NCBI GenBank assembly: GCA_037043455.1
Contig: JAWPHD010004499.1
Span: 122,289-186,288 of the forward strand
Reading direction: 5' to 3'
Origin: Cyrtodaria siliqua
Taxonomy: Eukaryota > Mollusca > Bivalvia > Adapedonta > Hiatellidae
Length of the DNA stretch: 64,000 nt
The position numbers and the translations under genes were made by a program. Shown piece by piece: positions 1 to 11,500 of the stretch; position 1 is the stretch's first letter; every line of letters starts with the position of its first letter. The notes beneath the pieces were generated by a model. That model worked only from the letters and a program-made list of their open reading frames with translations, did no database searches and was not told the DNA's origin.

Positions 1-1395
1 GTCTGTTGTCTGTCTGTCTGTCGTCCGTTAACTTTTCTTTAAACAACTTCTCCTCAGAAACCGCTTGGCTATTTTTGACCAAACTTCACGTGGATGATCC
101 TTAGATGAATGCTTTTTAGATTTGTTAAAATTAGGTCAGCGCTACATCCAAGACGGCTGCCATTACCATATATGGTCAAAACCTTAAAAAATCTTCTTCT
201 CCAGAATCGCTGGACAGATTTCAACAGTTTTTCTTTTAAAATGATCGCCAATGCCTAGACTATCAAGTTTGTTCAAATAAAGTCCCCGGGGTCAAAAATG
301 GCCGTGCCCTGTGGGTCCAAAGTTTGTATATTGAGGTTTTGCATGTTTTTCATATAGACATATAGGAAAAAACTTTAAAAAATCTTCTTCTCTGAAACCA
401 CAAGGCACAGAGCTCTCATGTATTACATGTAGCATCAGCTTATGGTCCTCTACTAAGTTTGTTCAAATGGTGACCCTGGGGTCAAATTTGTCGCCGCCCC
501 GGGGGTCACAGTTTTACATAGACTTATATAGGATTTTTTTTTAGAAATCTTCTTCTCGGAAACTACAAGAGCCAGAGGTTTGATATTTTGCATTTACTAT
601 AAGCTTATGGTCCTTTACCAAGTTTGTTCAAATGGTGACCCTCGGGTCACTTTTGGCCCAGCCCCAAGGGTCACATGTTTTACATAGACATGTATAGGGA
701 AAAACTTAAAAAATCTTCTTCTCTGAAACTGCAAGAGCCAGAGGTTTAATATTTTGCATTTGCTATAAGCTTGTGGTCCTCTAACAAGTTTGTTCAAATG
801 GTGACCCAGGGGTCACATTTGGCCCCACCCCGGGGGTCACAGTTTTACATAGGCTTGTATAGGGAAAAACTGAAAAAAAACTTCTTCTCTGGAACCACAT
901 GGCACAGAGCTCTCATGTATTACATGTAGGATCAGCTTATCGTCCTCTACTAAGTTTGTTCAAATGGTGACCCTGGGGTCAAATTTGTCCCCGCCCCGAG
1001 GGTCACAGTTTTACATATACTTATATAGGATTTTTTTTTAAAAAATCTTCTTCTCGGAAACTACAAGAGCCAGAGGTTTGATATTTTACATTTATTATAA
1101 GCTTATGGTCCTTTACCAAGTTTGTTGAAATGGTGACCCTGGGGTCACATTTGGCCGTGCCCCAAGGGTCACATGTTTTACATAGACATGTATAGGGAAA
1201 ACTTAAAAAATCTTCTTCTCTGGAACTGCAAGAGCCAGAGGTTTAATATTTTGCATTTGCTATAAGCTTATGGTCCTTTACCAAGTTTGTTCAAATGGTG
1301 ACCCTCGGGTCACATCTGGCCCCACCCCGGGGGTCACAGTTTTGTCAATGAAAGCTCGGTCAAGTTCGAAAACCATTTTGCCAAACTTTACCAGA
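1..1395 (+). repeat. Tandem-repeat body of a Helentron-like non-autonomous element (left-truncated)
   Basis: About seven degenerate units of 165-190 bp follow one another. Each contains a TTCTTCTCTGAAAC-like stretch, a GAGCCAGAGG or CACAGAGC block, then TTGTTCAAATGGTGACC and a G/C-rich GGGGTCAC block; TTGTTCAAAT recurs near 270, 460, 625, 790, 960, 1120 and 1290. The window edge cuts the element, and it begins in the GTCTGTC/CCGTTAAC stretch that follows the 5' hairpin in related elements here. The last 50 bp (1345-1395) belong to another subfamily (AAGCTCGG..AAGTTCGAAAACC), suggesting a junction of two elements. The short open frames across it differ between units and are not genes. Confidence 0.75.
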
Positions 1396-1408
1396 TTTTC
1401 TGACTTTC

Positions 1409-2640
1409 TTTTTTAGCTCTACTGGCCAAGGGCCAGCAGAGCTTATGGCATGGCGAGTTGTCTGTCGTCTGTCTGTCGTCTGTCGTCCGTTAACTTTTTC
1501 GTCGTTAAACATCTCCTCAGAAACCACTGGTCCAATTTAATTGAAACTTCACAGGAAGCATCCTTGGGTTAGGGGAAAGCAAAGTTGTTCAAATTTTGGC
1601 ATTGTGCCAAGGGATTTGGTTTCCATGGCAACCATGTTGAAAAACCTTAAAAAAATCTTCTTCTCTGAAACCGCTGGTCTGATTTTAAAAATACTTTGAC
1701 AGAAATGTTCCATTAGGGATTGCCTTTCATAGTTGTTCAAATTATTTGGATCGGTCAAAAAACATGGCCGCCACAGGGACGTGGCTTTTTCTCCTTATAT
1801 GTATATTATATAAAAAGTTGAAAAATTCTTCTCTTCTGAAACTGCAGGTTGGATTTCAAAATAATTTCACACAAATGTTCCTTGGGTGACTGTCTACCAA
1901 GATTGTTCAGATTATTTGGATTCGTCAAAAAACATGGCTGCCAAAGAGCGTGGTCACTTTTCCCTATATGTATTTAGAGAAAACTTTGAAATTGTTTTTG
2001 TTTAAAAGTATTTGACATGTTCTCTGAAACTTCTTGAAGGATTTGTTGAAACTTTATCACAATGATCTTTGGGATAGTGCGCTTCAGATTTGTGTTTTTC
2101 ACAGCCGCCAGTTGTCCAACATGGCCATTATGGCTAAAACTAAGTCAAACTTAAGGAAATTTCAAACGACATCTCCTCCGAAACAACTTAATCCATTCCA
2201 GTGAAATATCATGTACATGTTCCTTGGGTTGGCCTCTATTAAATTTGTGTTTATCGTTATCATCGAATAATCAAAATGGTTGCCATGGTGACCCAAGGTT
2301 TACATAAGAGTTATATAGGAAAAGGTTAAATATGAAATCTTCTCTGAAACCTTTTGAAAGATTTTGTTGAAACTTTATCACAATGGTTCGCGTCTATTAA
2401 GTTTGTGTTTTTTGTTTTCTTGCAATAATCAAAATGGCCGCCGTGGCGACCCAAAGTTTATATAGGAAAAGTCTAAATATGACATCTTCTCTTAAATCGC
2501 TTGAATGAGTTTGATGAAACTTAATCACAATGATTTTTAGGGAAGTCCCCTTCAGATTTGTGTTTCTCGTGGCGGCCAGTTTTCCAAGATGGCCAACATG
2601 TCTAAAACTAGATAAAAATAAAGAAAACCACATCTACACA
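1409..2640 (+). mobile_element. Helentron-like non-autonomous element, 5' end preserved
   Basis: A T-tract (1409-1414) is followed by a near-perfect hairpin at 1415-1443 (AGCTCTACTGGCC pairing with GGCCAGCAGAGCT). Next come a GTCTGTC-rich linker and diverged tandem units of about 170-200 bp with TCTTCTCTGAAAC and CAAGATGGCC-type motifs. This is the shared 5' architecture of many elements in the window. No clean 3' end (hairpin plus TCTTGTT) is visible before 2640, so the right boundary is approximate. No protein is encoded. Confidence 0.65.
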
Positions 2641-3533
2641 CATAATTATTAGTTTTGTGATGAATTGCATTATATTCACAGATTGAGAGGTTAGGTTGAT
2701 TAAAAAAGCAAGAAACACAAAAAATCAAGGCAACTGTTAATAATATTTTACCATGTATTTTATGTAAATGCATGATACAAACTTCAAGATTAAGGTGTGT
2801 CCCTTTAGAAATGAATGTAAACACTACAAGATTTATAAACAGAACATCAACTGCAATACGAAACGTACAATGGCCCGGCTAGGGAACGTCCAATGGCCAC
2901 AGTACGAATCGCCTATTTACCTAGGTACGAACCGTCAAAGGTACGATACGTGCACAACACGGCTTTTACCCCCAACCCATTTTTAAAACGACTCCATATT
3001 GTAAGTATGCGGATATAAACATAAACATTTGCCAGAGAAAAGTGCATTTACGTACATTTCACGATGGTTTTCGTTGGTTGGAACGTGCGTGAATATAATT
3101 AAACGTTCCTTTTATTAAATTATATTATTCTTTCTGATTAATTCTTGCGTGTAACTTATAATAGCCATTACAAACTTACCGTGTATTCGCGAAAATTCCG
3201 AAAGTTCGCTAACGCCACAATTTTACATTCATTACTGCGACTTCCCACCATATTAACACTACAGTTTGCATTGAAAATTGTAATTATTATATGTTATTAA
3301 ATGTTCATGAATGAAATTGTCTTTGTTTGATTTTGGTCTGAATTTATGATTAAAAAAACCCTTCCCCACCCACTTTGCTCCAAAGCCTGATCTTCGTGGC
3401 TATTAGAAGTGTTTTTAACAGGTTTTGATTTTCTACGATTTTTCACTGCTGTTACGCCATGATGCCATTGTTCTACATCCATGGCAAATGTGTTCGAGGT
3501 AACTTCGAACAAATAATCTTTACATTGACATGG
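2641..3533. other. AT-rich stretch without recognisable gene
   Basis: No coding signature, SINE or tandem repeat was recognised. A 19-bp near-palindrome sits at about 3492-3510 (GTTCGAGGTAACTTCGAAC), 24 bp before the inverted repeat at 3534. Short open frames on both strands resemble nothing familiar. Confidence 0.4.
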
Positions 3534-4105
3534 GGGCGCTTCTCAGCTAAATGGAAAGTATAACATCCGTCACTTTTTGGACAAATATTTTATTATGTAT
3601 TGGAATAAAGCTTATGAAATTTCTGAGTGTTTAGTTATAATATACGGCAAGGACATAGCAGAGATAACTTCAAGATTGATGCTTTCTGGAAATTTATTAT
3701 ATCTCCACATTTGTATCAAAATGTCAATGTTTTGGATCCTCCTTAAGTCACATGGTGAAATTGCTATGTTGAAACAATCACATGCGTAGTTGCAAGTCCT
3801 GGTGAAGAAAGGTGGTGAATTTATTTCGAAAGTACAAAGTTTTTTCTCCATTAAAAATATGATTTTTAGCTCGACTATTCGAAGAATAAGAGAGCTTATG
3901 TAATCACCACGGGGTCGGCGTCCCACATCAAGGTTTGCGTGTAAGCTGTGTTTACAAGTCTATATCTCTTACATTTCTTATCCTAGCACAACCAAATTTG
4001 GCCATGGGCTTCCTTAAAGCTTTATCTTGAGGGCTGCATAAACAATTTTGGTTCCTGTAACCCATGGGCTCCCATGGAACACAAATTATGATAGCCCTTA
4101 AAATA

Positions 4106-4588
4106 CACTCAAGTGATATGAAAACGCAACACGGGAATTTCCGCTATATATTGTATATACTGCACACTTAATTGCACATAATATTCCAAAGAAATCCCAA
4201 GATGTTTTTTTAAAAAAAAGTTGCAGTTAACTAGAGAAAGGACACAACTGTGTTGTTGTAGACGTTTTAATCACACTACACTTTGTAACAAGAACTTCAT
4301 CAATGTTGAAGTTGATATTCGAAAAATTGAGCTAGTTCAGTACTGTATTTAACGTAAATAGTTTGCAAAATTTTGCATCCTAAGTTTGATCACATGATTG
4401 AGCCAAACGCGTACTCTGTGAATAATGAAACATTGCAGGAATACTATTTGCTGTATTATTTGTTGTTTTAGTATTTTTTCCAAAAGGAAAGGTCTTACGT
4501 AGCCATATACCATTCGATTAAAAGCAGCATATTGTACATACAATATATAGGGGAAATTCCCGTGTTGCGTTTTCATATCACTTGAGTG
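4106..4588. mobile_element. 483-bp MITE with long TIRs and TA target duplication
   Basis: The ends are inverted copies of each other over about 50 bp (starting CACTCAAGTGATATG) with only a few mismatches. It is flanked by TA at 4104-4105 and 4589-4590. The related host element near 35370-35395 reads continuously through the same place (TTAAAATATGTCTG), which gives the empty site. TA duplication with a CAC-type terminus fits a Tc1/mariner-like non-autonomous element. It encodes nothing recognisable. Confidence 0.8.
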
Positions 4589-4969
4589 TATGTCTATTTC
4601 ACATCAAATTTTGCGTGTAAGCTGTGTTTACAGGTGTCTCTTACAATTCTTACCCTAGTACAACCAAATTGGCCATGGGCTTCATTATAGCATTATCTTG
4701 AGGGCTGCATAAGCAATTATGGTTCCCTTAACACCTGGGCTCCCATGGAACCCAAATTCTGATAGCCCTTAAATTATGTGTTTCACATAAAATTTTGCGT
4801 GTAAGCTGTGTTTACAGGTCTATATCTCTTACATTTCTTGTGCTAGCTGAACTAAATTTTGGAATTGGTTTCCTTATAGTATGTTGTAAAGGGTTGGATA
4901 AGTAATTTTGTCTTCTGCAAATTCTGAACACAACCCAAATTGTGATGGCCCATAAAATGTGCAATAAAT

Positions 4970-5735
4970 TACATACCCCCCCATAAATTACATACCCCCC
5001 CCCCCCCCCCCCATACACCCACTCCCCTCCACACCTTTTTTATTTTTTATATTTTTTTACATATTTTTGTGTTGTTTTAGTCAATTCTTACACATATATG
5101 TTGCCATCCCCCCTCCACCCCATTCCCGCCTCTCACCCCCGCTCCACCCCCACACCCCACCCCCACTTGAAAATCTAATTTTTTACTTTTCTTTTTTTTA
5201 CATATTTCTGTGTTGTTTTAGTCAATTCTTACACATATATGTTGCAACCCCTTTCCCCCTACCCCTCGACCGACTTGAAACCTTTTTTTTTTTTTTTTTA
5301 CATATTTCTTTGTTGTTGTTGTCAATTCTTACACATATATGTTGCACCCTCCCAACCGCCTCCAACCCGCTCCCCCCGCTCCCCCCAACCAACCTCCACT
5401 TGAAACTATTTGTTTTTTTACATATTTCTGTGTTGCTCTTGTCAATTCTTACACATATATGTTGCCCCCTCCCAGCCCCACACCCACCACCACCCCCGCC
5501 TCTCACCCACCTCCCACACTTGAATTTTTTAATTTTTTTTACGTATTTCTTTGTTGTTTTAGTCAATTCTTACACATATATGTTTCTTCATTCACCACCC
5601 CCACCATCCACCCCCACCTCACTCCCATACCCAACCCGCACCCCACTCAAAACTCGAATTTTTATTTTATTTTTTATTTCTGTGTAGTTTTGGTCAATTC
5701 TTACACATAGTTATGTTATGCTCCCAACCCCACCC
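4970..5735 (+). repeat. C-rich/T-rich tandem array, about 100-140 bp period
   Basis: About six units alternate a T-rich block, TTACATATTTCTGTGTTG, GTCAATTCTTACACATATATG and a variable C-rich block. Because the C-rich blocks lack stops, frames up to 206 codons stay open on both strands (Pro/Phe-rich), but composition and unit length show repeat expansion rather than a gene. Strand asymmetry (C+T on the plus strand) could favour triplex or i-motif structure. Confidence 0.75.
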
Positions 5736-8360
5736 CACATTGTTGTAGCCTTGTTTTCTGATGGTATATACTAGCTATAAATTTATTATTCTCTGAAAAA
5801 TCGAATTCTTGTTATAATAATTATCGTAAGATAAAATAGAATGATAAGGCTTAGAAAATTGTGTGACGGTCGTTACTAGTGTCTGTCAAAAAGAGTATCA
5901 GTTAAAATGAACTTCAGTGATTTTCACAGCAACTTATCAATCTTGCACTTTTAATTGATGGGTGAAAGAATGTTTATATTTCATGAATATGTAACTATAT
6001 CTTGGCTTGCGGTGTTTTTTCAAATACAGAAAATCATTTAATTGATACCCATCTGTGAGTCAGTCAAATCGTTACGTCCATGCACGACGACGGATTTATC
6101 ATCATATGCAACAGTGGCGATGCCTAATGCATATTTATATATCGAAAACAAGGCTATTGTCAACCCACGAGGTCGGGTCGACCTTTCTCGAAGAAGATTG
6201 CGGGCGTTGTGGTATGTATTTGGTGTTGGTCAACATGAATTTCACTGTAACTGCCGTGGCAAGAACGTAATCCATGCAGTTACGGCATCCATGTATCGTG
6301 TATACAAACTGGCAACCTTTTATAAGTTATAATGTTCAATAAATATAAATTACGAAATAACGCTCGTAATATTGTACTACGCTCTTGCATGGAGTATTCA
6401 TGAAACGGAAGTAACTATTTTGACTGAAAAATGAGCATGCACGAACTTCAGACGTAACTGCCGAGCGCATTCTGAAGTCTTTGGCGCATTCTGAAGTCTT
6501 TGAAGCAATAGACACTGAGAAAATCCCAATGAAATAGCGTAGATGAATACGTTCTTATAATTATATTTTATTCAACAAAATTCCAGAAAACAAGTGATCT
6601 TAGCAAAGAAAGTTTACATAATGACGTCCGTTACGTATTGACGGTGTTGTGTGTGTACGGACATAACATTTGACTGATGTCTGTAAATAGGCGAGAATCA
6701 AACAACTGCCGATCACATTCTGAAATGTTTGAAGTAATCGACACTAAGGCCATCTCAATGAAATATCGAAGCGTGTGTAAGTAACTAGTGTCACAGAATT
6801 GCACGTTTGTCATGCATGTGAACATTAGGGAGAGGTGTAGGTGGAATTCAACATGCAAGCATTAGGGAGAGGTGTAGGTGGAATTACGTGTGTTCATGAT
6901 CTTCATGGTAAATGAATAAAGTCACTCGTTATCGTGTCATTATTTTCACCCTCTTGCATTAAAACAGTTAAGTTCATTTTACCAATGAAATAGATTTACA
7001 TACTGGTAAGATTAACTAAAGTGTACTGTAGCATGTATCTTAGTAGATTTCACCATAATTCAGTCCAGATTTCCTAGATATTGGCCGAAAATATATAGTG
7101 TTTTCAACCTTGCATGATTTAAACTATGCCATGTGTCATAGTTACCATTTGGTCGCCATTTGCATCATGCAATTTAGTGAATAAACTCCCTATTCATTTT
7201 ATACTTCCACCAAAATCTGGCTGAATTTTGTCATTTTATTTTCCATTCTACCTAGATACATGCCACAGTACACGTTAGTAATCATTAAAGACTTTATATA
7301 GTTTGAGCTTGTACTGCTTTAAATTAATTCTTTATTTCAGCATTGATGACAATGCGTCTGACATTGGACCTACTGTCACCTTTATACGACATCGATTAAA
7401 ATTTGCTGTTTTGCTCCGACAAAAATCCTGTGAATGGCTTCCATCTGGTTGCTTCGTCTAATCTCTGCATACTAGTATATTGTGCTATATTGTTTCATTT
7501 CTAAACACAAATGAAGTAATAACTCTGAATTTAAAATCTAAGCTCAAGTTTATTATTTACTATGTTCCAAGTCACGGAAGGTGAAGTAATGGAAGGTGAC
7601 TAACGACATGACTTCAGCAGTTTCGTTGCATCGTGCACACACCTTCAATACATCGTATGGAAAATAAAACCAAATAATTTTCTTCCTAAATCAGTTTGTT
7701 TGCATGGTGATAAAATATTCATGTCAGAATAAGATATCGCCCAATTATTGTGGTGTTGCGTTAAGCTCTTTGGGATAGTATACGTGGTTTATAATCTGTA
7801 CTACATGCTCAGTGATGGCTTGCCCTGTCGGTTCCCATGTTCAATGGCTGGACAGTTAGGAGATTCATTCCTGGGGATGACCAATCTTCTTGGATGGGCT
7901 GTTAAATGGAAGTGTTGTGCAACCGTATCTTTTTTGTAAGTGTCAAATTGTCAAACATAACTTCTGTACTCTTTAGGGTAACCAGTTTCATCAAATAAGC
8001 TGAATTTTATCCTGGTAACAATGTGATTAATAAATAATTGTTGCAGGTTTGTGGTAGTTGAGTTACTAGTATAATAAAAGTATTGATAACATCTCTAAAA
8101 GAGAAAAAAGTGAATATGAAAAGCAGTAACGTCCGTCACTTTAAATGAGTAAGATTCTGAGACTAGGGCAACTATCTCTCTATTGCAGTTTCTTTTGGCT
8201 GAAAGGATGTGTGAAACTACTCCCAAATCAGATTTTACTTGCACAAATTATAGAAAGGGTCAAGCAAAACTATGGGGAAAAAAATTGTCAACATAACTCC
8301 CATCACTTTTGTGGGCTATATTATTAAAAAAAGAGCCAAAATTCAGACCTTGGAAATTGG
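5736..8360. other. No recognisable gene; scattered GTAAC..CCG motifs
   Basis: No conserved coding sequence was recognised. Short frames (6042-6332 and 7748-7939 on the plus strand) show no familiar domain. GTAACTGCCG occurs at about 6247 and 6449, inverted at about 6277, and GTAACGTCCGTCAC at about 8126. A short direct repeat lies at about 6829-6885 (ATTAGGGAGAGGTGTAGG, twice). If the ORF at 8508 is spliced to an upstream exon, its promoter could lie here; I cannot point to one. Confidence 0.35.
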
Positions 8361-8462
8361 AGTGTGACAGGACTTATTCTTTCCATTTAGCTGAGAAGCG
8401 CCCAAGGGTACCAAGTTTGACATTGGCCTCACCAAGGCCACCATAATGCAATTTGACATTTT

Positions 8463-8487
8463 GTGCCACGTGGCACCTCTTGTTTTT
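8463..8487 (+). mobile_element. Helentron-like 3' terminus (hairpin plus CTCTTGTT) just upstream of the transposon ORF
   Basis: A perfect palindrome GTGCCACGTGGCAC (8463-8476) is followed directly by CTCTTGTTTTT. This matches the 3' ends of the non-autonomous elements in this window (for example 31136-31156, 51221-51240 and 61845-61864). A second palindrome, GGCCTCACCAAGGCC, lies at about 8424-8438. It may be the end of a preceding element against which the autonomous element sits, or part of the leader of the ORF. Confidence 0.55.
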
Positions 8488-8490
8488 CTA

Positions 8491-8497
8491 TTTTCAG
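8491..8497 (+). promoter_or_regulatory. Candidate 3' splice acceptor before the transposon start codon
   Basis: A pyrimidine-rich run ends in TTTTCAG at 8491-8497, ten bases before the ATG at 8508. This is a good metazoan acceptor and suggests a non-coding upstream exon. A near-ideal donor, CAG/GTAAGT, lies inside the reading frame at 8594/8595, so alternative N-termini are possible. No transcript evidence is available. Confidence 0.4.
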
Positions 8498-8507
8498 TTA
8501 ACTAACA

Positions 8508-11500
8508 ATGCCTAGAAGGAAGAATTGGAGACGGTCGCAGGCGAGGAAGGAAGTTATTGAGAGGTGTGAGCGAGATGGGGAACAGTTGGAACAGGTAAGT
8601 AAGGCTGTCACTGAACCATCAGATGGGGGACTAGCCCACCCTTACCCTTCATCTTTGGCTGTACTAGATGAAGGGCCATCTGTGTCACTGAAAATGGGCG
8701 TCATTGAACTCTCAGATGGTGGCTTTGCCCAGCCCATGTATCCATCTGTGCCTGATACTGTTATTGATACTGTGACTGGAACTTTGATTGATACTGAGAT
8801 TGATATTAAGACTGTGTTTGATATGCATTCTGAAATTGTGAATGAAAAGTCTGATGAAGACAATGAAGTACACACTGATCCTTCAGAGAAGTTCCTTTAT
8901 ACTGCTACACTCGTCAACGAACCAGCAAAGAGATTGCCAAAAAATTCTACAACTGTGGAGGAGTATGTGCCTGCACCTGTGGTTGAATCTTTTACAGAAA
9001 ATGTGCCTTCGTCTTATCCGACAGAACATAAATTAAACCAGCAGTCATGCAGTCAGAAAGAAAGAAACAATTTACCATTTGGAGCTAAAGTAATGCTTTA
9101 TGGCTCTTTCCATCAAGGTGATGATCGTTTTTGTGAAATTTCACGGGGTAGTCAGTGTGTTGCAAATGCATTCTCTGCAATCTTGTTTTCACGTTATTCA
9201 GAAGTCAATAATTCCATAGAATTGGACACTATCCTTTCATTTGGTGATTGTCTTTATAGAAAAATTGTTCAAAATTTAATTGCTAATGACAAATTTAGAA
9301 GCTATCTTTTGTGCTTTGATGACTTGCCAGAGACGGTAGAATTTCACTCCGAAGATATAACAGTCCAGAAAGGAAACATTGTCAGTGGAAGTCTCATAGG
9401 TTGCATTAATAGTGTAAGTTTACCTACGCTGCATGTTGCTATTCAGACTGTGTTAAATGAGAATTCCTGCAGTTTGGTAATTGTTGGTGCAGTATGTTCA
9501 GCTGTCTTCTATAACCACGGACTTTTCTACTTCTTTGATTCACATTCCCATGGACAAAATGCTCTGTCTGCTCCAGATGGCTCCTCTATATTAATAGGTT
9601 TTGAAATTATTGATGATTTGGTAACTTATATGTATGCCTTTTATTCTAGTCTGAATATTGATTTCTCTTCACAGTTTGATGTTATACCAATTGATCTGAA
9701 AAAGTCATTTGCTTACGACTTTATGATGCCAACTGTATCTGCAGATCAAACAAATCTCTTAGATAATTACTTCCAAGACCAAGAAACTAAGGCCTTAAGA
9801 AAACATGCTTCTGATATTGACAGGCATTCAAGCAAAGACAAAAGCTCTTACATGAAAACCTACATGAGAAAACGAAGACAAGATCCTTTAATTAGAGCAA
9901 AAGAAAAAAATCTCGAGCTACAAAGTAAACGCAAAGCCAGGCAAGATCGTACTGTAAAGTCGTCAGAAAAAATGAAGAGACAGAAACTACGTCAAGATCC
10001 TTTAATAAGAGCAAAAGAAAAGAATCGAGACATAGAGAGTAGACGGAAAGTTAGACAAGATCCTTTAATAAGAGCAAAAGAAAAGAATCGAGACCTAGAC
10101 AGTAGACGGAAAGTCAGACAAGATCCTTTAATAAGAGCGAAAGAAAAGAATCGAGACCTAGACAGTAGACGGAAAGTCAGACAAGATCCTATTGTTAAGT
10201 CAGCAGAAAAAACGAAGAGATGGAAAGTCAGACAAGATCCTTTAATAAGAGCAAAAGAAAAGAATCGAGACCTAGACAGTAGACGGAAAGTCAGACGAGA
10301 TCCTTTAATAAGAGCGAAAGAAAAGAATCGAGACCTAGACAGTAGACGGAAAGTCAGACAAGATCCTATTGTTAAGTCAGCAGAAAAAACGAAGAGATGG
10401 AAAGTCAGACAAGATCCTTTAATAAGAGCAAAAGAAAAGAATCGAGACCTAAACAGTAGACGGAAAGTCAGACGAGATCCTTTAATAAGAGCGAAAGAAA
10501 AGAATCGAGACCTAGACAGTAGACGGAAAGTCAGACAAGATCCTATTGTTAAGTCAGCAGAAAAAACGAAGAGATGGAAAGTCAGGCAAGATCCTTTAAT
10601 AAGAGCAAAAGAAAAGAATCGAGACCTAGACAGTAGACGGAAAGTCAGACAAGATCCTATTGTTAAGTCAGCAGAAAAAATGAAGAGACGAATATTGCGT
10701 GAAGATCCTGTAATAAGACATCATGAAGGTAAACTTGAACTGAAATCGAAACAAAAGAAACGAAATAATGCATACTATAAAGCTATTGAAAGTGAGAAAA
10801 AACGTCTGTCTAGGTCTTTTATATCTGTTAGGATACAGGAAAAATCCAGAAAGAATCTGTCTTTACGAGAAAAGCGAAAAAAAGCAGATTTTCAAGCCAA
10901 GGAAAAGAACTTGCGAGAAGCAAGAAAATATGGTTCTGAACTAAATGAATGTATTTCGAAATTTAAACGAACAATTTCAACTGGACCTGTTTATGTCTGC
11001 ACCTGTTGTCACCAGACATGGTTTAAACATTCTGTAGAGTCTGCAAGCACAGTCGCTTACATTCTTGATCCATCATTGGTAAAGCAGCATTTCACGAAAT
11101 ACTTATCTGTGGATAGTAAAGAGTGGATATGTAAAACTTGTTCTAATACCTTAAAGAAAAATAAAACCCCAAGTCTTTCAGTTGCCAACAAAAACATGTT
11201 TCCAATTAAGCCTAAAGAACTTGAGTTACATCAGTTAGAAGAGAGGCTTGTTGCATTAAGAATTCCATTCATGCAAATTAGAGAACTTCCTAGAGGAGGG
11301 CAGCTATCTGTGAAAGGAAATGTTGTTAATGTGCCAGTTGATATCCAGCCTGTCATTGAAAGTTTACCTAGGGCTTTTGATACACAAGTAACAGTGCCAG
11401 TGAGGCTAAAAAAGAAACTTTCATACAAAAAGTGTGACTTTACTGAAAACGTACGTCCATTGCAAGTTATCAGTGCTCTTCATTGGTTGATGAACCATAG

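Larger units (their letters stand above)
3863..5735 (+). mobile_element. Helentron-like element, subfamily with AGCTCGACTATTC 5' hairpin
   Basis: A T-tract leads into a hairpin at 3868-3896 (AGCTCGACTATTC pairing with GAATAAGAGAGCT), then CACGGGGTCGGCG. About 190-bp tandem units follow, carrying GCGTGTAAGCTGTGTTTACA (near 3936, 4612, 4797) and CCATGGGCTTCCTTATAG. The body runs into a C-tract (about 4987-5012) and the C/T-rich tandem array to about 5735. A shorter copy occurs at 34918-35787. A TA-flanked MITE (4106-4588) has inserted into it. No 3' hairpin is visible, so the right end is uncertain. Confidence 0.65.
3534..8403. mobile_element. Possible DNA element bounded by a 25-bp inverted repeat
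   Basis: Positions 3534-3558 are the exact reverse complement of 8379-8403 (starting GGGCGCTTCTCAGC). Similarity continues inward for about 15 more bases as ATAAnnnCCnGTCAC. A motif close to GTAACGTCCGTCAC recurs inside (about 3561, 5862 reversed, 8126; weaker at 8293 and 6623), as subterminal transposase-binding repeats would. No transposase ORF is present and I found no convincing target-site duplication, so it could be a non-autonomous element, an internal deletion product, or two opposed copies of a short repeat. A Helentron-like element is nested at 3863-5735. Confidence 0.4.

Noticed and set aside
5067..5710. Long Pro/Phe-rich open frames on both strands
   Set aside because: They arise from stop-poor C/T-rich tandem units, differ in every unit and lack any domain; treated as repeat.
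6042..6332. 96-codon plus-strand frame
   Set aside because: No homology recognised, no splice or promoter context, and within the length expected by chance in this sequence.
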